A stretch of DNA of 64,000 bases from DATFVA01 sp963711455 (GCA_963711455.1 CAVQEH010000006.1:1426001-1490000), one strand, 5' to 3'; positions 37,039-47,247 are shown, counted from the stretch's first letter. A program made the numbers and translations. The notes: a model not told the origin generated them from the letters alone.

Positions 37039-37332
37039 TCAATTACTTCCTGATTCATTTAAGCGGTCGCTGCTAAGTTGACAACTTTCTGATAAAGCAA
37101 AATCTAACCTTGCACCCCGAATATTGCCCAAATTTATTTTTACTGTTGCCCTATTAAAATAAGACAAGGAATCTTCAGGTGCTAAATCAATTGCTTTTGT
37201 AAAGTACTCTGCTGCTTCTTTGTACCTGCCCCTATCGGCATTCTTCACTCCTTCAGTATTATAAAAGAGTTTATCAATATTATTCAGTTTTAATTGTTGT
37301 GCTGAAATTATCAAGGGGCTGGATTTCTTCAT
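37039..37332 (-). CDS. Small TPR protein
   Basis: 97 residues. One clear tetratricopeptide repeat pair (FYNTEGVKNADRGRYKEAAE, YFTKAIDLAPEDSLSYFNRA) followed by a partial third helix pair. No signal peptide. TPR units mediate protein contacts. The protein is too short to carry another domain. It lies alone downstream of a broken T9SS gene on the same strand, separated by repeats. Confidence 0.75.
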   Translation of the reverse strand: MKKSSPLIISAQQLKLNNIDKLFYNTEGVKNADRGRYKEAAEYFTKAIDLAPEDSLSYFNRATVKINLGNIRGARLDFALSESCQLSSDRLNESGSN

Positions 37333-37677
37333 TTTTTCGTCTCCATATCGTACGTATCTGGTTTCTTAAATAGTACTTGCTTCTGTTAATATTATATACA
37401 CACTTTAATGCTGAATAACAAGGTAGATTGATGTGCAACAGTAATTAAATCCTAAATTCTGAAGCTCTCGGAGTAGAGAAAAATTACTTTTTGAAATTCG
37501 CTATAAATTTTTGATAGAAGCAATAAATATTAATTATAAAAGCATGCCACGAAGCAGCCGCCGGGTTGAATTTCCATAATCCCGGTCAAAGATGACATCT
37601 TTCAAAGATGTCATCTTTTTAAGAAGCCTGTTGCAGATTATTTAGACAAAACCTGTCCGCCGACCCGCCGCGGCGCG
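37333..37677. other. Repeat-bearing spacer between the TPR gene and the broken T9SS gene
   Basis: 345 bases with no gene. From about 37498 to the end it is a diverged duplicate of 47423-47621. Contents are an AT-rich block (ATAAATTTTTGATAGAAGCA), a GATGTCATC hairpin at 37588-37618 and a palindrome CCGCCGCGG. Confidence 0.7.
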
Positions 37678-37690
37678 TTAACGCAGGAGG
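37498..37690. repeat. Duplicated 3'-flank block, copy 1
   Basis: Shared, with scattered changes and one internal length difference, with 47423-47635. It spans the spacer and the last codons (MILLR and stop) of the T9SS gene. The stop lies in GTTAAC of a GC-rich palindrome. Confidence 0.75.
37588..37618. repeat. GATGTCATC-family hairpin element
   Basis: AAAGATGACATC (37588-37599) pairs perfectly with GATGTCATCTTT (37607-37618). The structure is symmetric and could end transcripts from either side. Confidence 0.75.
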
Positions 37691-38337
37691 ATCATCTTCT
37701 TCGTCTGAACAAATTCTCCGGTTCTTAATTGATAGAAATAAACTCCGCTTGAAAATTTACTTCCATCAAATTCAACTGAATAACTGCCTGCCGGTTTTTT
37801 CTCATTCACTAATGTTGCTATTTCATTCCCTAAAACATCATAAACTTTTAGTGAAACCATTATGTCACTCTGAGTCTGCTGAAGAGTAACTGATGGAATA
37901 TCAAATTGTATAGTCGTATTGGGATTAAATGGATTCGGAAAGTTCTGCATCAAAGCATACCTGCCGGGTGTCAACTGTCCTAATACCTTCAGCTCTTCTA
38001 TATCAGTATTACTGATTGTTATTTCTTCTCCTTTTTTGACATTTACATTAATCGTTTTTCCTGTTACATCCTGAAGCCAGATATCCATATTTTCTGCTCC
38101 TACCTTTACAGGATATATTACACCGTTCAACATAATTGTCTTAAAGTCATTGTTTATATTTTCTGCTCTTCTTCCGCTGGTGAATCTTATATCAAATACT
38201 CCTGCAGGTGGTAATGGCGGCAATTCGTACTTGCTCAGATCTGCTTTTCCATTTACCGCAGCATATAGTGTGTAACTGCTGCCCGCGGCGTCTGTAATTA
38301 TTATTTTTCCCCATTTAACCTGACTTACAGGCAGGCC
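37678..38337 (-). pseudogene. C-terminal part of a split T9SS protein (sorting domain), out of frame
   Basis: The frame reads VSQVKWGK, then YELPPLPPAGVFDIRF, a domain shared with the 41772, 44734 and 47622 proteins, then YALMQNFPNPFNPNTT and VQTKKMILLR. It is the direct continuation of the 38325-40319 gene but displaced by a frameshift inside the palindromic element. No good ribosome site precedes it, so separate translation is unlikely. Without repair the secreted protein loses its sorting signal. Confidence 0.8.
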
Positions 38338-40319
38338 GCGTCCGGAGGCAGGTCATCCTTGAAATATTCCGCTATTTTTCCATTGCCTTTTACTAATGCA
38401 CCTGGCACATTTATCTGGCAGGCTGAGGCAACTTTTACCCAATAACCATATCCCGGATCAATAGTTGCAGCTGTTTGATACCCATTGCCAGGCACATATT
38501 TATATATTGGATATACTATTTGTCCTGGCGGTGTTGTTGTTAATGCTGCTATGTCCACCGAGTTTTCATATCCTCCAATCAAATTCCAGCCTCCTGCAGC
38601 ATTTACCGGATCGTGAGGTACTATCTGGATTCCCGCAGCCGGCCATTCGTCTCCTGTATTATATACATTATCTCCAGCATTCTTCATCCAGTACCCTTCG
38701 GTAGGAGTCGTGGTAGTTACTCCGCTGTAACCGGAGCCGGGGATAAATTTATATACTGTACCGGTAAGCTCTGACCACCAATTACTTACCCCCTGGCCAT
38801 CGGGATTTATTCCCGGTACAGATACCATATTCCAGCCATTAATTACATTTACACTCAATTGGAAAGTAGTGGTTACATCGATATAACTGTAATAAACATC
38901 TTCTTCACCATTGAATGTAGCTGCCCATGCCAGCCTGGCACCGTTGATATCGGAAACCATATGGAAGTAATCTCCCATTTTGTTCTGATTAGGCCATCCT
39001 ACCTGGGGATCGAAATAATCTGAGAGTCTTTCGTTTGGCGACCAGGCTGCTCCCCCGTCCATTGAATTTGAGTAATATAAAGCAGATATATAACTCCCGG
39101 GATGATCACGTGTATCCAGCCATACTACATCAATTCGCCCGTTCGGAGCTACGGACATAGTACCGAACCATTGGTATGCAGTATTACTTGCATCATCATT
39201 AACTCTAACCGGTGAACTCCAGCTAACTCCTCCATTTGTACTGCCGGCAAACATCACATCCAGAGGATCAGTAGTAGAATTTCGTTCTACAGAACATAAT
39301 AAGTATACGTTACCATTGTAAAGTCCGCCCGATGTATCAACAGCTATTGAAGTTTGTCCTCCCAGTCCGTCGGGATTCGGTCCGATACCATAAGTAATAG
39401 GACCATCCAGGCTTACAGTGGTAAACATATCCCAGGTTATTGTTTGACCCGGGATTTGTGCATTAGCAGATTTTGCTACTATGAAATCATAGCTGTAACC
39501 ATCTGTTCCACCAACATATAAATTGCCGTTGGATCCAACAGCAAGAGTACCCCAATAGGGTTCATTAGGAATCGTAGTACAATTTTCAAAACTTGCACCA
39601 GCATCAGTTGAACGGGTAAAAAATCCGGGATAACAGGTACTGTAGAAACTGGTCCAGAAAGCATAAATATTTCCGCTACCGGTACCACCGGTTTTATCTA
39701 TCGTCATCCACTGCTTGTCACCTCCATGTGCATCAGTACCGCTGTTCCAGGATGAACCTCCCGTACTTGACTTAAAGACTTTACAATAATAGTCCGGACT
39801 ATTAGTAAGACTGTTATAATAAAAATTTCCCTCATCGTCATAATCCAGTACCGGATCCGAGCGGAATATACCGGGTTCGATAACACCTGGAAATGTCCAG
39901 GTTTGTCCTCCGTTTGTAGTATATCCATAACCAGCCTGACGAAAATTACTGCTGATAGTATTGAACTGCCTCCATCCTATCACCATTTTATTATGATCAT
40001 TCGGATCGACTGCAATTGAAGGTTCATTAGCAGCATCTCCCACTATATTCTGCCCGTTTGCATCAACATTTACCTGAACGGTAGTAATATTACTCATTGA
40101 ATAATGATAGGCAGGGGATCTTCCCTGTTCTGCCCTTGAAACAGGGATATAATCATCATCCTTAACCTCGTGATGCTTTGTGGGACTTGGCGGTTTGTGT
40201 TTTATATGTTCATTTACCTGGGAAAAAATCAGGTCCGGGGCAATGAGAAAAATTATAATCAGGAAGAGAGAAATTATATTAATATTTTCAGGTCTATTCT
40301 CTGTAAATATGTTATTCAT
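38325..40319 (-). pseudogene. Secreted sialidase/BNR-like protein, N-terminal part of a frameshifted T9SS gene
   Basis: 664 residues up to a premature stop. A signal segment ends at LIFSQ. A six-bladed exo-alpha-sialidase-like propeller follows (about 75-480), with Asp-box type SSTGGSSWN, STDAGASFE and STNGGVSWS motifs and paired VAPNGRIDVVWLD. From about 490 comes a repeated module (GWNMVSVPGINP, GYWMKNAG, GYGYWVKVASAC) common to four proteins here. Translation stops in DDLPPDAACL inside the palindrome. The true product would be about 880 residues. Ribosome site GGAGAAG. No RIP sialidase motif was noticed. Confidence 0.85.
38327..38356. repeat. GC-rich palindromic element, copy C, at the frameshift
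   Basis: On the coding strand it reads CTGCCTCCGGACGCGG then CCTGCCTG. It is 4 nt shorter than the equivalent span in the 41772 gene, which accounts for the frame change. The TAA at 38325-38327 directly follows. Confidence 0.7.
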
Positions 40320-40687
40320 ATTACTTCTCCAATTTAGATGAAGGAAGTTTTGAGATTTTCTTTTGCACTAATTTACAAAATATATTGTTGGTCTACTTTA
40401 ACATTGCAATACTATTTATTCGAATTTATGTAGATTGATTTTCTATGTTTGATTAGTCAAACTTCGTACTGTGTGGTATTTCACTTTATACAGTTAAAGA
40501 ATTGTTAGAACACGAAGATCTATCTACTACTTAAATTTATTCACATTAAAATTCAGTCCAACTTATCTCAAGCTGTAAATATGTAATATAAAAAGGGCTT
40601 TTTCGAGCCTTCAATTCTATTTGATCAAAACAACCCTATTCCACTCAAGACTATTATCCATTAGATTCCATTAATGCATTCTACCAA
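40320..40687. other. Intergenic region without identified features
   Basis: 368 AT-rich bases between two minus-strand genes. A weak stem (AAGGCT...AGCCCTT on the minus strand) near 40594-40612 is too poor to call a terminator. Confidence 0.4.
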
Positions 40688-41275
40688 TTATTTTTTCTTT
40701 ATATAAATTTTAACCCCATCACGAGTGGGTGTGATATTAATTGGTAATCCATTAAATGTACTACCCAAAGTTTTAGAAATCTTCATTGAGGATTTTATAT
40801 TATTTTTTGAATCAGGCAGTTTAGCAACCTTATATTTTACTTTTATTAAATCAAAATGATTCCCCGGTAATAATCCACCATTCTGTTTAGAATTATAAAT
40901 TACTACAGAAATTTCATATTTTGATGCCCCATTCGAGACAATTGGACCTTTAATTACATTATAGTTCAGAATCCAACTGGGATCGCTCAAATCAGACCCT
41001 TTCTGAATATCTTTGAATATTAAAACAGTACTATCATCAGCAGCCTTATTAATTAATATTCTAAATTGTAATCCTTTTAAATTACCAACCAGATTTAGCA
41101 ATTGGATAACATCAGTATAAGGGCTGTTTTCTATTCTATGCTCAAGTTCCTTTTTAAATATTAATCCGCTCTTCTTTTCAGCTTTAGTTGAATCAGTGCC
41201 TTTATCGGTCTGCGCTATGCCTGCAGAGTTAAACAATATTATATACACAATAATAACCAGGTTAAAATATTTCAT
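40688..41275 (-). CDS. Secreted cohesin-like domain protein
   Basis: 195 residues. A signal peptide ends at GIAQT. The body is a beta-sandwich with a cohesin-like pattern: GLQFRILINKAADDSTVLIF, WILNYNVIKGPIVSNGAS, EISVVIYNSKQNGGLLPG, FDLIKVKYKV. In cohesin folds the penultimate strand region (PG-x-x-DLIKV-x-Y) is typical. There is no sorting domain, so it would remain periplasmic or be bound by a partner. It lies upstream of the broken sialidase-like gene, possibly co-transcribed. Confidence 0.7.
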   Translation of the reverse strand: MKYFNLVIIVYIILFNSAGIAQTDKGTDSTKAEKKSGLIFKKELEHRIENSPYTDVIQLLNLVGNLKGLQFRILINKAADDSTVLIFKDIQKGSDLSDPSWILNYNVIKGPIVSNGASKYEISVVIYNSKQNGGLLPGNHFDLIKVKYKVAKLPDSKNNIKSSMKISKTLGSTFNGLPINITPTRDGVKIYIKKK

Positions 41276-41771
41276 AAAGAGTCTGATTTTAGTGATAAAA
41301 GTTATTTGCTGGAATTTGCTTTAAATTACTTATATAAGCAACTAATACTTTTAATCAAAACTCCTGTGTATCAGCTCTTTAAGAATATAAGAATTTATAA
41401 CCCTTTAGAAATGCCTGTTTTGAAGTTTCTTGTGGACACAGATGGAATTTCCCAAAGGGATTCCTCCGGAATAACCACCGACCCCCTGATTATGAGAAAG
41501 AGTTATACAACTTAATTAAAAATTTTATTCTTATAACTGCTTGTTTTTAAATAGCTTAGCCTGAACCAAAAATATTACTCGCCTTCTGAAGTAGTAAATG
41601 AAGTAGTAGATTAATTTTTTTAGAAGAATATTCCAAAATAAATTTCTCTTCGAACCTTTTTCTAACAATAAAGAACTTTATACCTATAAATACGATGTTA
41701 AAATACTGGCTGGAAAGTTATTCCCAGCCCGTGATATTATTTGATACTATTTACTATTAGGAAAATCTTCC
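41276..41771. other. Intergenic region with one candidate terminator
   Basis: 496 bases. A stem at 41708-41729 could end the M1-peptidase transcript. The rest is AT-rich with no gene I can support. Confidence 0.4.
41708..41729 (-). terminator. Candidate terminator of the M1-peptidase gene
   Basis: GGCTGG (41708-41713) pairs with CCAGCC (41724-41729). Read on the minus strand it is followed by AGTATTTTAAC, a weak T tract, about 45 bp after the stop. Confidence 0.4.
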
Positions 41772-44591
41772 TTATTTCATCAAAATCATCTTCTTCGTCT
41801 GAACTGAATCTCCTGCTTTAATCCTGTAGAAGTAGACTCCCGAAGCTAATGCCGTAGCATTAAAATTAACTTCGTAGTATCCCGGTTTCATTACTTCATT
41901 TTTTAGTTCTTTAACTTTTTCTCCGAGTAGATTATAGATATCCAGAGTTACTTTTACTTCCCTCGGAATTGAAAACTTTATTGTAGTTGTCGGATTAAAA
42001 GGATTAGGAAAATTTTGTTCAAGTGCGAACTTATCAGGTAATAGCTGACCTGATACCATTAGCTTGTCTATTGCCGGATTGCCAATTGTTGCTTCTTCTC
42101 CTGATTTAACATTTGTATTGATTTCTTTTTCACTAATGTCCTGCAGCCTGATGTCCATCCCGTCCGCCTTTACTCTTACGGGATAAGTCACTCCTCTCAA
42201 TTCTATATTCTGGACAGAACTATTTATATCTTCTGCTATCCTTCCGCTTGCGTATCTTACATCAAATACTCCTGCAGGTGGTAAAGGCGGCAGTTCGTAT
42301 TTGTTTAAGTTGACCTGTCCCTTTACTGCATACAGTGTATAACTGTTTCCTGTCGCATCTATAAATGTTATCTTTCCCCAATTTACCTGCCGGTCAGGCA
42401 GGCCTGCCTGTCCGGTAGGCAGGTCATCGTTAAATGTACCAGCCATCTTGTTAAATCCCTTTGCCGCTACATCAGGTATATTTATCTGGCAGTCTGATGA
42501 TACCTTTACCCAGTATCCATATCCGGGAGTTAATGTAGTTGCTGTCTGATAACCTGTACCGGGGGCATATTTATAGATTGGATAAACTATTTGTCCTGCC
42601 GGCGTGGTAGTTAATGTTGTTACATCAACCGCATCCTCATATCCCCCGATCATGTTCCATCCGGTCGAAGCGCTGATTGGATTGTGGGTTACTACCTGTA
42701 TTGAAGGATAACTATAGGTTTCAGTGAGTGTGTTTTTCATCCAGTTTCCTTCTCCCGGAGTTGTTGTTGTCACAGCAACGTACCCGGAACCCGGAACAAA
42801 TTTATATACTGCGCCTGTTAGATGTGCCCACCAGTTGGTTACTCCCATTCCGGCAGGATTAGTTCCCGGTACTGAAACCATATTCCATCCATCGTTAATA
42901 TTAACTGCCAATTGGAAGGTATTTGTAACACTCTGCAGAGTTTTAAGAATCTTATTGCCGGGATCGAAGACTATTGATTGCGGGTTACCGTTTACCTGGA
43001 ACTGATAGCTCTGGTTCTGCGCATTGTTAAAAAATGTAATTGTTGTGTCGCCAGATGTAGTGTTAAATCTTATCTGAACAGGCATTGTAAAAAATGACGG
43101 TGTGGTATTTACCGCCTGATAAATATTCAATGTAACCTGGTAAGTGTTTCCGCTTACTAAAGTTTTATTCCAGCCAATTGTATACTTCGGATAATTCTCG
43201 CCGTAAATCCATTCCTGGAAGAAGTAATTCAGATCAATTCCTGAAACATCTTCAGCAACCTGCTGAAAGTCTTCTGTAGTTGCAGAATTGTATTTCAAAT
43301 TTGGAGCATCAGAATAAGCTCTCATAATATGGAAGAATGTTGAATCACCAACAATTCCCCTAAGCATATGCAAAACGCAGGCACCTTTAGAATATTCCCG
43401 CGCCCCGTCGAATATTTCCCACTCATTAGTTATATCCTGAACCCAGATTGTACCTGCTGCTGATTTTGCAGAATTCATTTCAGACTGAATTTGTGAATTA
43501 TAAGCGGCTTGTCCGTTTATTGCTTCCACATAAACAGCTTCAGAGTAAGTAGCGAATCCTTCATTCAGCCAGATATGGTGCCAGTCTTTACAAGTAATCA
43601 TATCTCCGTACCACTGGTGTGCGAGTTCGTGAGAAACAACACCTATACCCCAAAATCCCATTGATGTACATGTTTGATGTTCCATTGAACCGCCCCAGTC
43701 AAATTCAGCATGTCCATATTTTTCCTGCAGGAACGGATACTGACCATATCGGCTGCTGTATACTGCGATCATATTATCTGTTGTATCAGCATATGGTTTT
43801 ACATAACTGAAATGATCGGGATATATAAAATGCGTAATCGGCATTGAATCGGTCGGACTGTAATGATACGCTGTATTGTACTGTGTGTAATGTGCAATTG
43901 CCAGCGAAATAAGATAAGCCGCAATTGCGTATTTCTCTTTCCAATGATAAGTATGAGTACTGTTTCCGTTGTTCACAATACTTATAAGTGTGCCGTTTGA
44001 AACAGGGATTAAATTTTCATCAACGGTAATCCGGACATCCGATGAATCAGCTTTATCTGCGGGAGTATCCTTCTGAGGCCACCAGTATGGTCCGCTGTAA
44101 GACTCACTTAAAGTTGAAATTGTTGGATAACCCCCGTGTGAACCAAAATAAAATCCACCAAAACCGCTTGAACCGGGAACTCCGTGGTAATACACATTTA
44201 AAGTAAATGGCTCATCCTGAAAGTAAGAGTGATCTAAATTAATTATTATAACATTATTAGTGTGATTAAATGTTGTTGCTGAACCATTTATTAATACTGA
44301 ATCAACAGTAAGAAAATCTCTTAAATCTAAAAAACAAGTGTTTATGGATGTTGTATCTGTTCTAACACCAATAGTAACATTTCCTGTAAGATTATTCGGA
44401 CTTGTTGTAATCTTCAAATCCAATCCATAGTAAGTAACATCAATTTTTGAATCTCCCGGATATCTGATTTTCGAGAACTCTCTCATACGTACAAAGTTTT
44501 CACGTTCAGCTTTTATCCAGGGTTTGTCTTCTTCCTGTGCGAAAAGAAAAGAAGTTAATAGAAGTGCAATACAAAATATTTGTTTTATCAT
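41772..44591 (-). CDS. Secreted M1-family aminopeptidase with T9SS sorting domain
   Basis: 939 residues. A signal peptide ends at LFAQE. The M1 N-terminal beta domain is followed by the zinc site HELAHQWYG (His near 321) with 18 residues to LNEGFAT, the exact HEXXH-x18-E spacing. GSMEHQ upstream replaces the usual GAMEN. Residues from about 560 form the shared GWNMVSVPGTNPAG/GYGYWVKVSSDC module. A palindrome-encoded TGQAGLPDR segment and the ELPPLPPAGVFDVRYASGR domain follow, then the sorting domain (KFALEQNFPNPFNPTT to VQTKKMILMK). It cleaves N-terminal residues from peptides outside the cell. Confidence 0.93.
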   Translation of the reverse strand: MIKQIFCIALLLTSFLFAQEEDKPWIKAERENFVRMREFSKIRYPGDSKIDVTYYGLDLKITTSPNNLTGNVTIGVRTDTTSINTCFLDLRDFLTVDSVLINGSATTFNHTNNVIIINLDHSYFQDEPFTLNVYYHGVPGSSGFGGFYFGSHGGYPTISTLSESYSGPYWWPQKDTPADKADSSDVRITVDENLIPVSNGTLISIVNNGNSTHTYHWKEKYAIAAYLISLAIAHYTQYNTAYHYSPTDSMPITHFIYPDHFSYVKPYADTTDNMIAVYSSRYGQYPFLQEKYGHAEFDWGGSMEHQTCTSMGFWGIGVVSHELAHQWYGDMITCKDWHHIWLNEGFATYSEAVYVEAINGQAAYNSQIQSEMNSAKSAAGTIWVQDITNEWEIFDGAREYSKGACVLHMLRGIVGDSTFFHIMRAYSDAPNLKYNSATTEDFQQVAEDVSGIDLNYFFQEWIYGENYPKYTIGWNKTLVSGNTYQVTLNIYQAVNTTPSFFTMPVQIRFNTTSGDTTITFFNNAQNQSYQFQVNGNPQSIVFDPGNKILKTLQSVTNTFQLAVNINDGWNMVSVPGTNPAGMGVTNWWAHLTGAVYKFVPGSGYVAVTTTTPGEGNWMKNTLTETYSYPSIQVVTHNPISASTGWNMIGGYEDAVDVTTLTTTPAGQIVYPIYKYAPGTGYQTATTLTPGYGYWVKVSSDCQINIPDVAAKGFNKMAGTFNDDLPTGQAGLPDRQVNWGKITFIDATGNSYTLYAVKGQVNLNKYELPPLPPAGVFDVRYASGRIAEDINSSVQNIELRGVTYPVRVKADGMDIRLQDISEKEINTNVKSGEEATIGNPAIDKLMVSGQLLPDKFALEQNFPNPFNPTTTIKFSIPREVKVTLDIYNLLGEKVKELKNEVMKPGYYEVNFNATALASGVYFYRIKAGDSVQTKKMILMK
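42385..42424. repeat. GC-rich palindromic element, copy D, in frame in the M1-peptidase gene
   Basis: Outer arms ACCTGCC/GGCAGGT and inner arms CAGGCAGG/CCTGCCTG. It is read on the minus strand as LPTGQAGLPDRQ. At the same place the 47622 protein reads ENLSECGR with no element. Confidence 0.85.
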
Positions 44592-44605
44592 ATTATTTAC
44601 AATTT

Positions 44606-44643
44606 GCTACAAATTTTTAATATAAGCAACCATTATTATAAAA
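44606..44643. repeat. AT-rich spacer repeat, diverged copy
   Basis: GCTACAAATTTTTAATATAA then GCAACCATTATTATAAAA resembles GCTATAAATTTTTGATAGAA then GCAACAAATATTAATTATAA near 47424 and 37499. The function is unknown. Confidence 0.45.
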
Positions 44644-44666
44644 AACCCGGCAGGGTTGTTGCCGGG
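44640..44666 (-). terminator. Terminator after the 44734-47247 gene
   Basis: On the minus strand CCCGGCA pairs with TGCCGGG (44646-44652 with 44660-44666) and is followed by six T. A classic intrinsic terminator. Confidence 0.85.
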
Positions 44667-44668
44667 CC

Positions 44669-44730
44669 GAACTTTTACCCGCCCTCTGGCGGGTTTTATC
44701 ATCACATAGCAGGGGTAACCTCTTGTGAAC
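44669..44730. repeat. Intergenic repeat with CCCGCC/GGCGGG hairpin, copy 2
   Basis: A 6-bp stem (44678-44683 with 44688-44693) sits in a block also found at 36861-36919, where it forms the end of the broken HepT-like gene. Confidence 0.7.
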
Positions 44731-44733
44731 AAA

Positions 44734-47247
44734 TTACTTCAACAGAATCATCTTCTTCGTTTGTACAAAATCTCCCGCTTGAATCCTGTAGAAGTAAACA
44801 CCCGACGCCAAAGCATTAGCATTAATCTTAACTCCGTAATAACCAGGTTTCATCAATTCATTTTTGAGTTCTTTAACTTTTGCCCCCAGCATATCGTATA
44901 AATCGAGATTGACCTGAACTTCATTCGGGATAGAAAACTTAATTGTTGTCGCCGCATTAAAAGGATTAGGATAATTCTGTTCAAGCGCATATTTTGTTGG
45001 AAGCAGTTGTCCGGATACCATTATCTTATCTATTTTAGGATTGCTGATTGTTATCTCTTCTCCTGACTCTATAGTTGTGTTTATCTCCTTACCTGTTACA
45101 TCCTGAAGCCTGATATCCATTCCGTCTGCCTTTACTCTTACGGGATAAGTCACTCCTCTCAAATCTATACTCTGAGCAGAACTATTTATATCTTCTGCTA
45201 TCCTTCCGCTTGCGTATCTTACATCAAATACTCCTGCAGGTGGTAAAGGCGGCAGTTCGTACTGATCAAGATCTACTCCTGCTCCGCCTTTAGGTGAGTC
45301 GCCTTCTACTGCGTAAAGTGTGAAGCTTTTACCTGCTGCATCTGTAATAATTATGTTTCCCCAACCTTCTTTGCTGTCAGGCAGGCCTGCTTGTCCGGCA
45401 GGCAGGTTATCTTTAACCCACTTAGTCTCTTTATTATTACTTTTTAATGAAGCATCAGGAATAACTATCTGACCGTCACTACTACATCTGACCCAATAAC
45501 CCCGCCCCGGTACCAGTTGAGAAGAAGCATAATATCCGCCTGAATATCCATAAACCGGTCCATTCATCAGACCGGGTGGTATTGTAGTCAAACCGGAAGC
45601 AGGAACTAATTCTTCATAAACTCCGATAATATTCCAACCTGAATGAACATTTATTAAATCGTGAACTACAAGCTGAATTCCGCCGGCAGGCCATTCATCA
45701 CCGGTGTTGTATGTTCTTACTCCTGAATGGTTCATCCAGTATCCGGTTCCCGGGGTTAATTCCGATATTGTCTGAAATGTACCGGTATATTCATATACCG
45801 GTGTACCTATATCTCTATATGGCCACCAATCATCGATCTGCTGATCGCCTGGAAGCAAGCCCGGTATCGAGACTAAATTCCATCTATCTTCATAATCGTA
45901 TGTGAATTGGAAAGTTGTTTCTCCATGGAAGGAATAAATTACTTTAAGAAAGGGTTTATTTGCTTCAGCCCAGCCCTGGAATTTGATAAAATAGTTTGTA
46001 CTAAAATCAAAATCTAAAATCCCCAGGGCAAACCAGTTTTTCGAAAGTGAACTTTGAAGATCCAGTGTCACCGTTGAGCCCAATGTACGGGTCAACCAGT
46101 CATTACTTAATGTCCCGGTTTCTTCATTGTAACTGTAAGCAATACCCTGGCCTGAATGAGCACTTACCTGGTTGAATACTACAGATGCGGCGTCTGTTAC
46201 CGGGTTTACATTGCCCATTGGTGTAATTGACCAATAAGGCCAGCTGTTATCATACAGGTAGCCATTAAATATTACCGAATTAATAGTAACGTTATTCGGA
46301 ATTGCACTGACATCAAATACCATCCATCCAAGCTCGGTGTCATATCCCTTCACCAGGCTTACCTGGGTTTTACTTGAAGTATTACATGAACCTGTCCAGT
46401 TAATCAAATTTTGCGGGTAAACATTAATACTATCAATTAAAAGATTTGTATCCGGAATTGTTGTAAATGTCCATATTGGACTCTGAGTTCCGCAAGAATC
46501 ATTTTTAGAAACTGTATACCAGCTATATTGCGTACCATAATTGAGAGTTCCTAACGGCCAGGAATTAATTGTCTGTCCATCATACAATTTAAGAGCCCTT
46601 CCATCAGGACCAAACCAGACTTCTACATCCGATGTCCCGGATCCATTTGTCCATCCAAGCGAAACTCCTTCAATCTGAACATTCGTCTGAAGATCAGCGG
46701 GATCTGGAATTGATGCCTCAAGAACAGGACAAGGTCCGGCTACAGTCATTGTAATAATCACAGCGCTAAGGCTCACAAATGCTGTCGGAACTGAAAAACT
46801 GCCTGAATCCGAAAGAGTTCCACTATCGAATAAAATTCCCCCCAGAGGGTCTTTGATAACTATTGTAGCTTCAGGCGGTAAATTATAACCAATATTAAAT
46901 GCGCTGGCTCCTTCTGATAATTGCCAGATAAGTCTATATTCTACAACGCCCATAAACGGTAATGCAGGAGCATTCCTATAATCTTTGTACGACGCCAAGG
47001 GTTCACCGGCATACGGCGAAAGATCAAATCTTGCTTCAAATATACCTGCTGGCGGAAATGGGGGAAGATCACTTTCGCCTAACTGCTCATCAATACCAGT
47101 TGTTGCAGCAGTATCGACTCCTATCGCTAACCCGGATTTGGTGCTTATACCATCACCGGCAGTTATTGGTATATCTATGTTGGCCTGACCGAAAACCAGG
47201 GAAGCAATAAACAGAGCCAGAGAGAAAACCGTAAAAAGTTCACGCAT
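44734..47247 (-). CDS. Secreted DNRLRE-like protein with T9SS sorting domain
   Basis: 837 residues. A signal peptide ends at LVFGQA. An N-terminal domain contains DLPPFPPAGIFEARFDLSPY, a variant of the module found near the C terminus. A fibronectin-like piece (about 175-265) and a DNRLRE-like beta domain (about 275-440: GWMVFDVSAIPNNVTINSV) come next. Then come the shared WNLVSIPG/GYWMNHSG/GRGYWVRCSSDG module, palindrome copy E (LPAGQAGLPDS), ELPPLPPAGVFDVRYASGR and the sorting domain (YALEQNYPNPFNAATT to VQTKKMILLK). No enzyme motif is seen. A structural surface role is likely. Confidence 0.9.
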   Translation of the reverse strand: MRELFTVFSLALFIASLVFGQANIDIPITAGDGISTKSGLAIGVDTAATTGIDEQLGESDLPPFPPAGIFEARFDLSPYAGEPLASYKDYRNAPALPFMGVVEYRLIWQLSEGASAFNIGYNLPPEATIVIKDPLGGILFDSGTLSDSGSFSVPTAFVSLSAVIITMTVAGPCPVLEASIPDPADLQTNVQIEGVSLGWTNGSGTSDVEVWFGPDGRALKLYDGQTINSWPLGTLNYGTQYSWYTVSKNDSCGTQSPIWTFTTIPDTNLLIDSINVYPQNLINWTGSCNTSSKTQVSLVKGYDTELGWMVFDVSAIPNNVTINSVIFNGYLYDNSWPYWSITPMGNVNPVTDAASVVFNQVSAHSGQGIAYSYNEETGTLSNDWLTRTLGSTVTLDLQSSLSKNWFALGILDFDFSTNYFIKFQGWAEANKPFLKVIYSFHGETTFQFTYDYEDRWNLVSIPGLLPGDQQIDDWWPYRDIGTPVYEYTGTFQTISELTPGTGYWMNHSGVRTYNTGDEWPAGGIQLVVHDLINVHSGWNIIGVYEELVPASGLTTIPPGLMNGPVYGYSGGYYASSQLVPGRGYWVRCSSDGQIVIPDASLKSNNKETKWVKDNLPAGQAGLPDSKEGWGNIIITDAAGKSFTLYAVEGDSPKGGAGVDLDQYELPPLPPAGVFDVRYASGRIAEDINSSAQSIDLRGVTYPVRVKADGMDIRLQDVTGKEINTTIESGEEITISNPKIDKIMVSGQLLPTKYALEQNYPNPFNAATTIKFSIPNEVQVNLDLYDMLGAKVKELKNELMKPGYYGVKINANALASGVYFYRIQAGDFVQTKKMILLK
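45377..45407. repeat. GC-rich palindromic element, copy E, in frame in the 44734 gene
   Basis: CAGGCAGGCC and GGCAGGCAGG flank a short centre. It is read on the minus strand as LPAGQAGLPD, the same reading as copy D. Confidence 0.85.

Noticed and set aside
37660..37676. CCCGCCGCGGCG palindrome near 37665 and 47610 as further copies of the QAG element
   Set aside because: The core differs (CCGCCGCGG, not CCTGCCTG) and it is part of the duplicated 3' flank. I keep it as a separate element.
41306..41515. Plus-strand open frame of 69 codons
   Set aside because: No ribosome site, no recognisable domain, AT-rich spacer and divergent from both neighbours. Likely chance.
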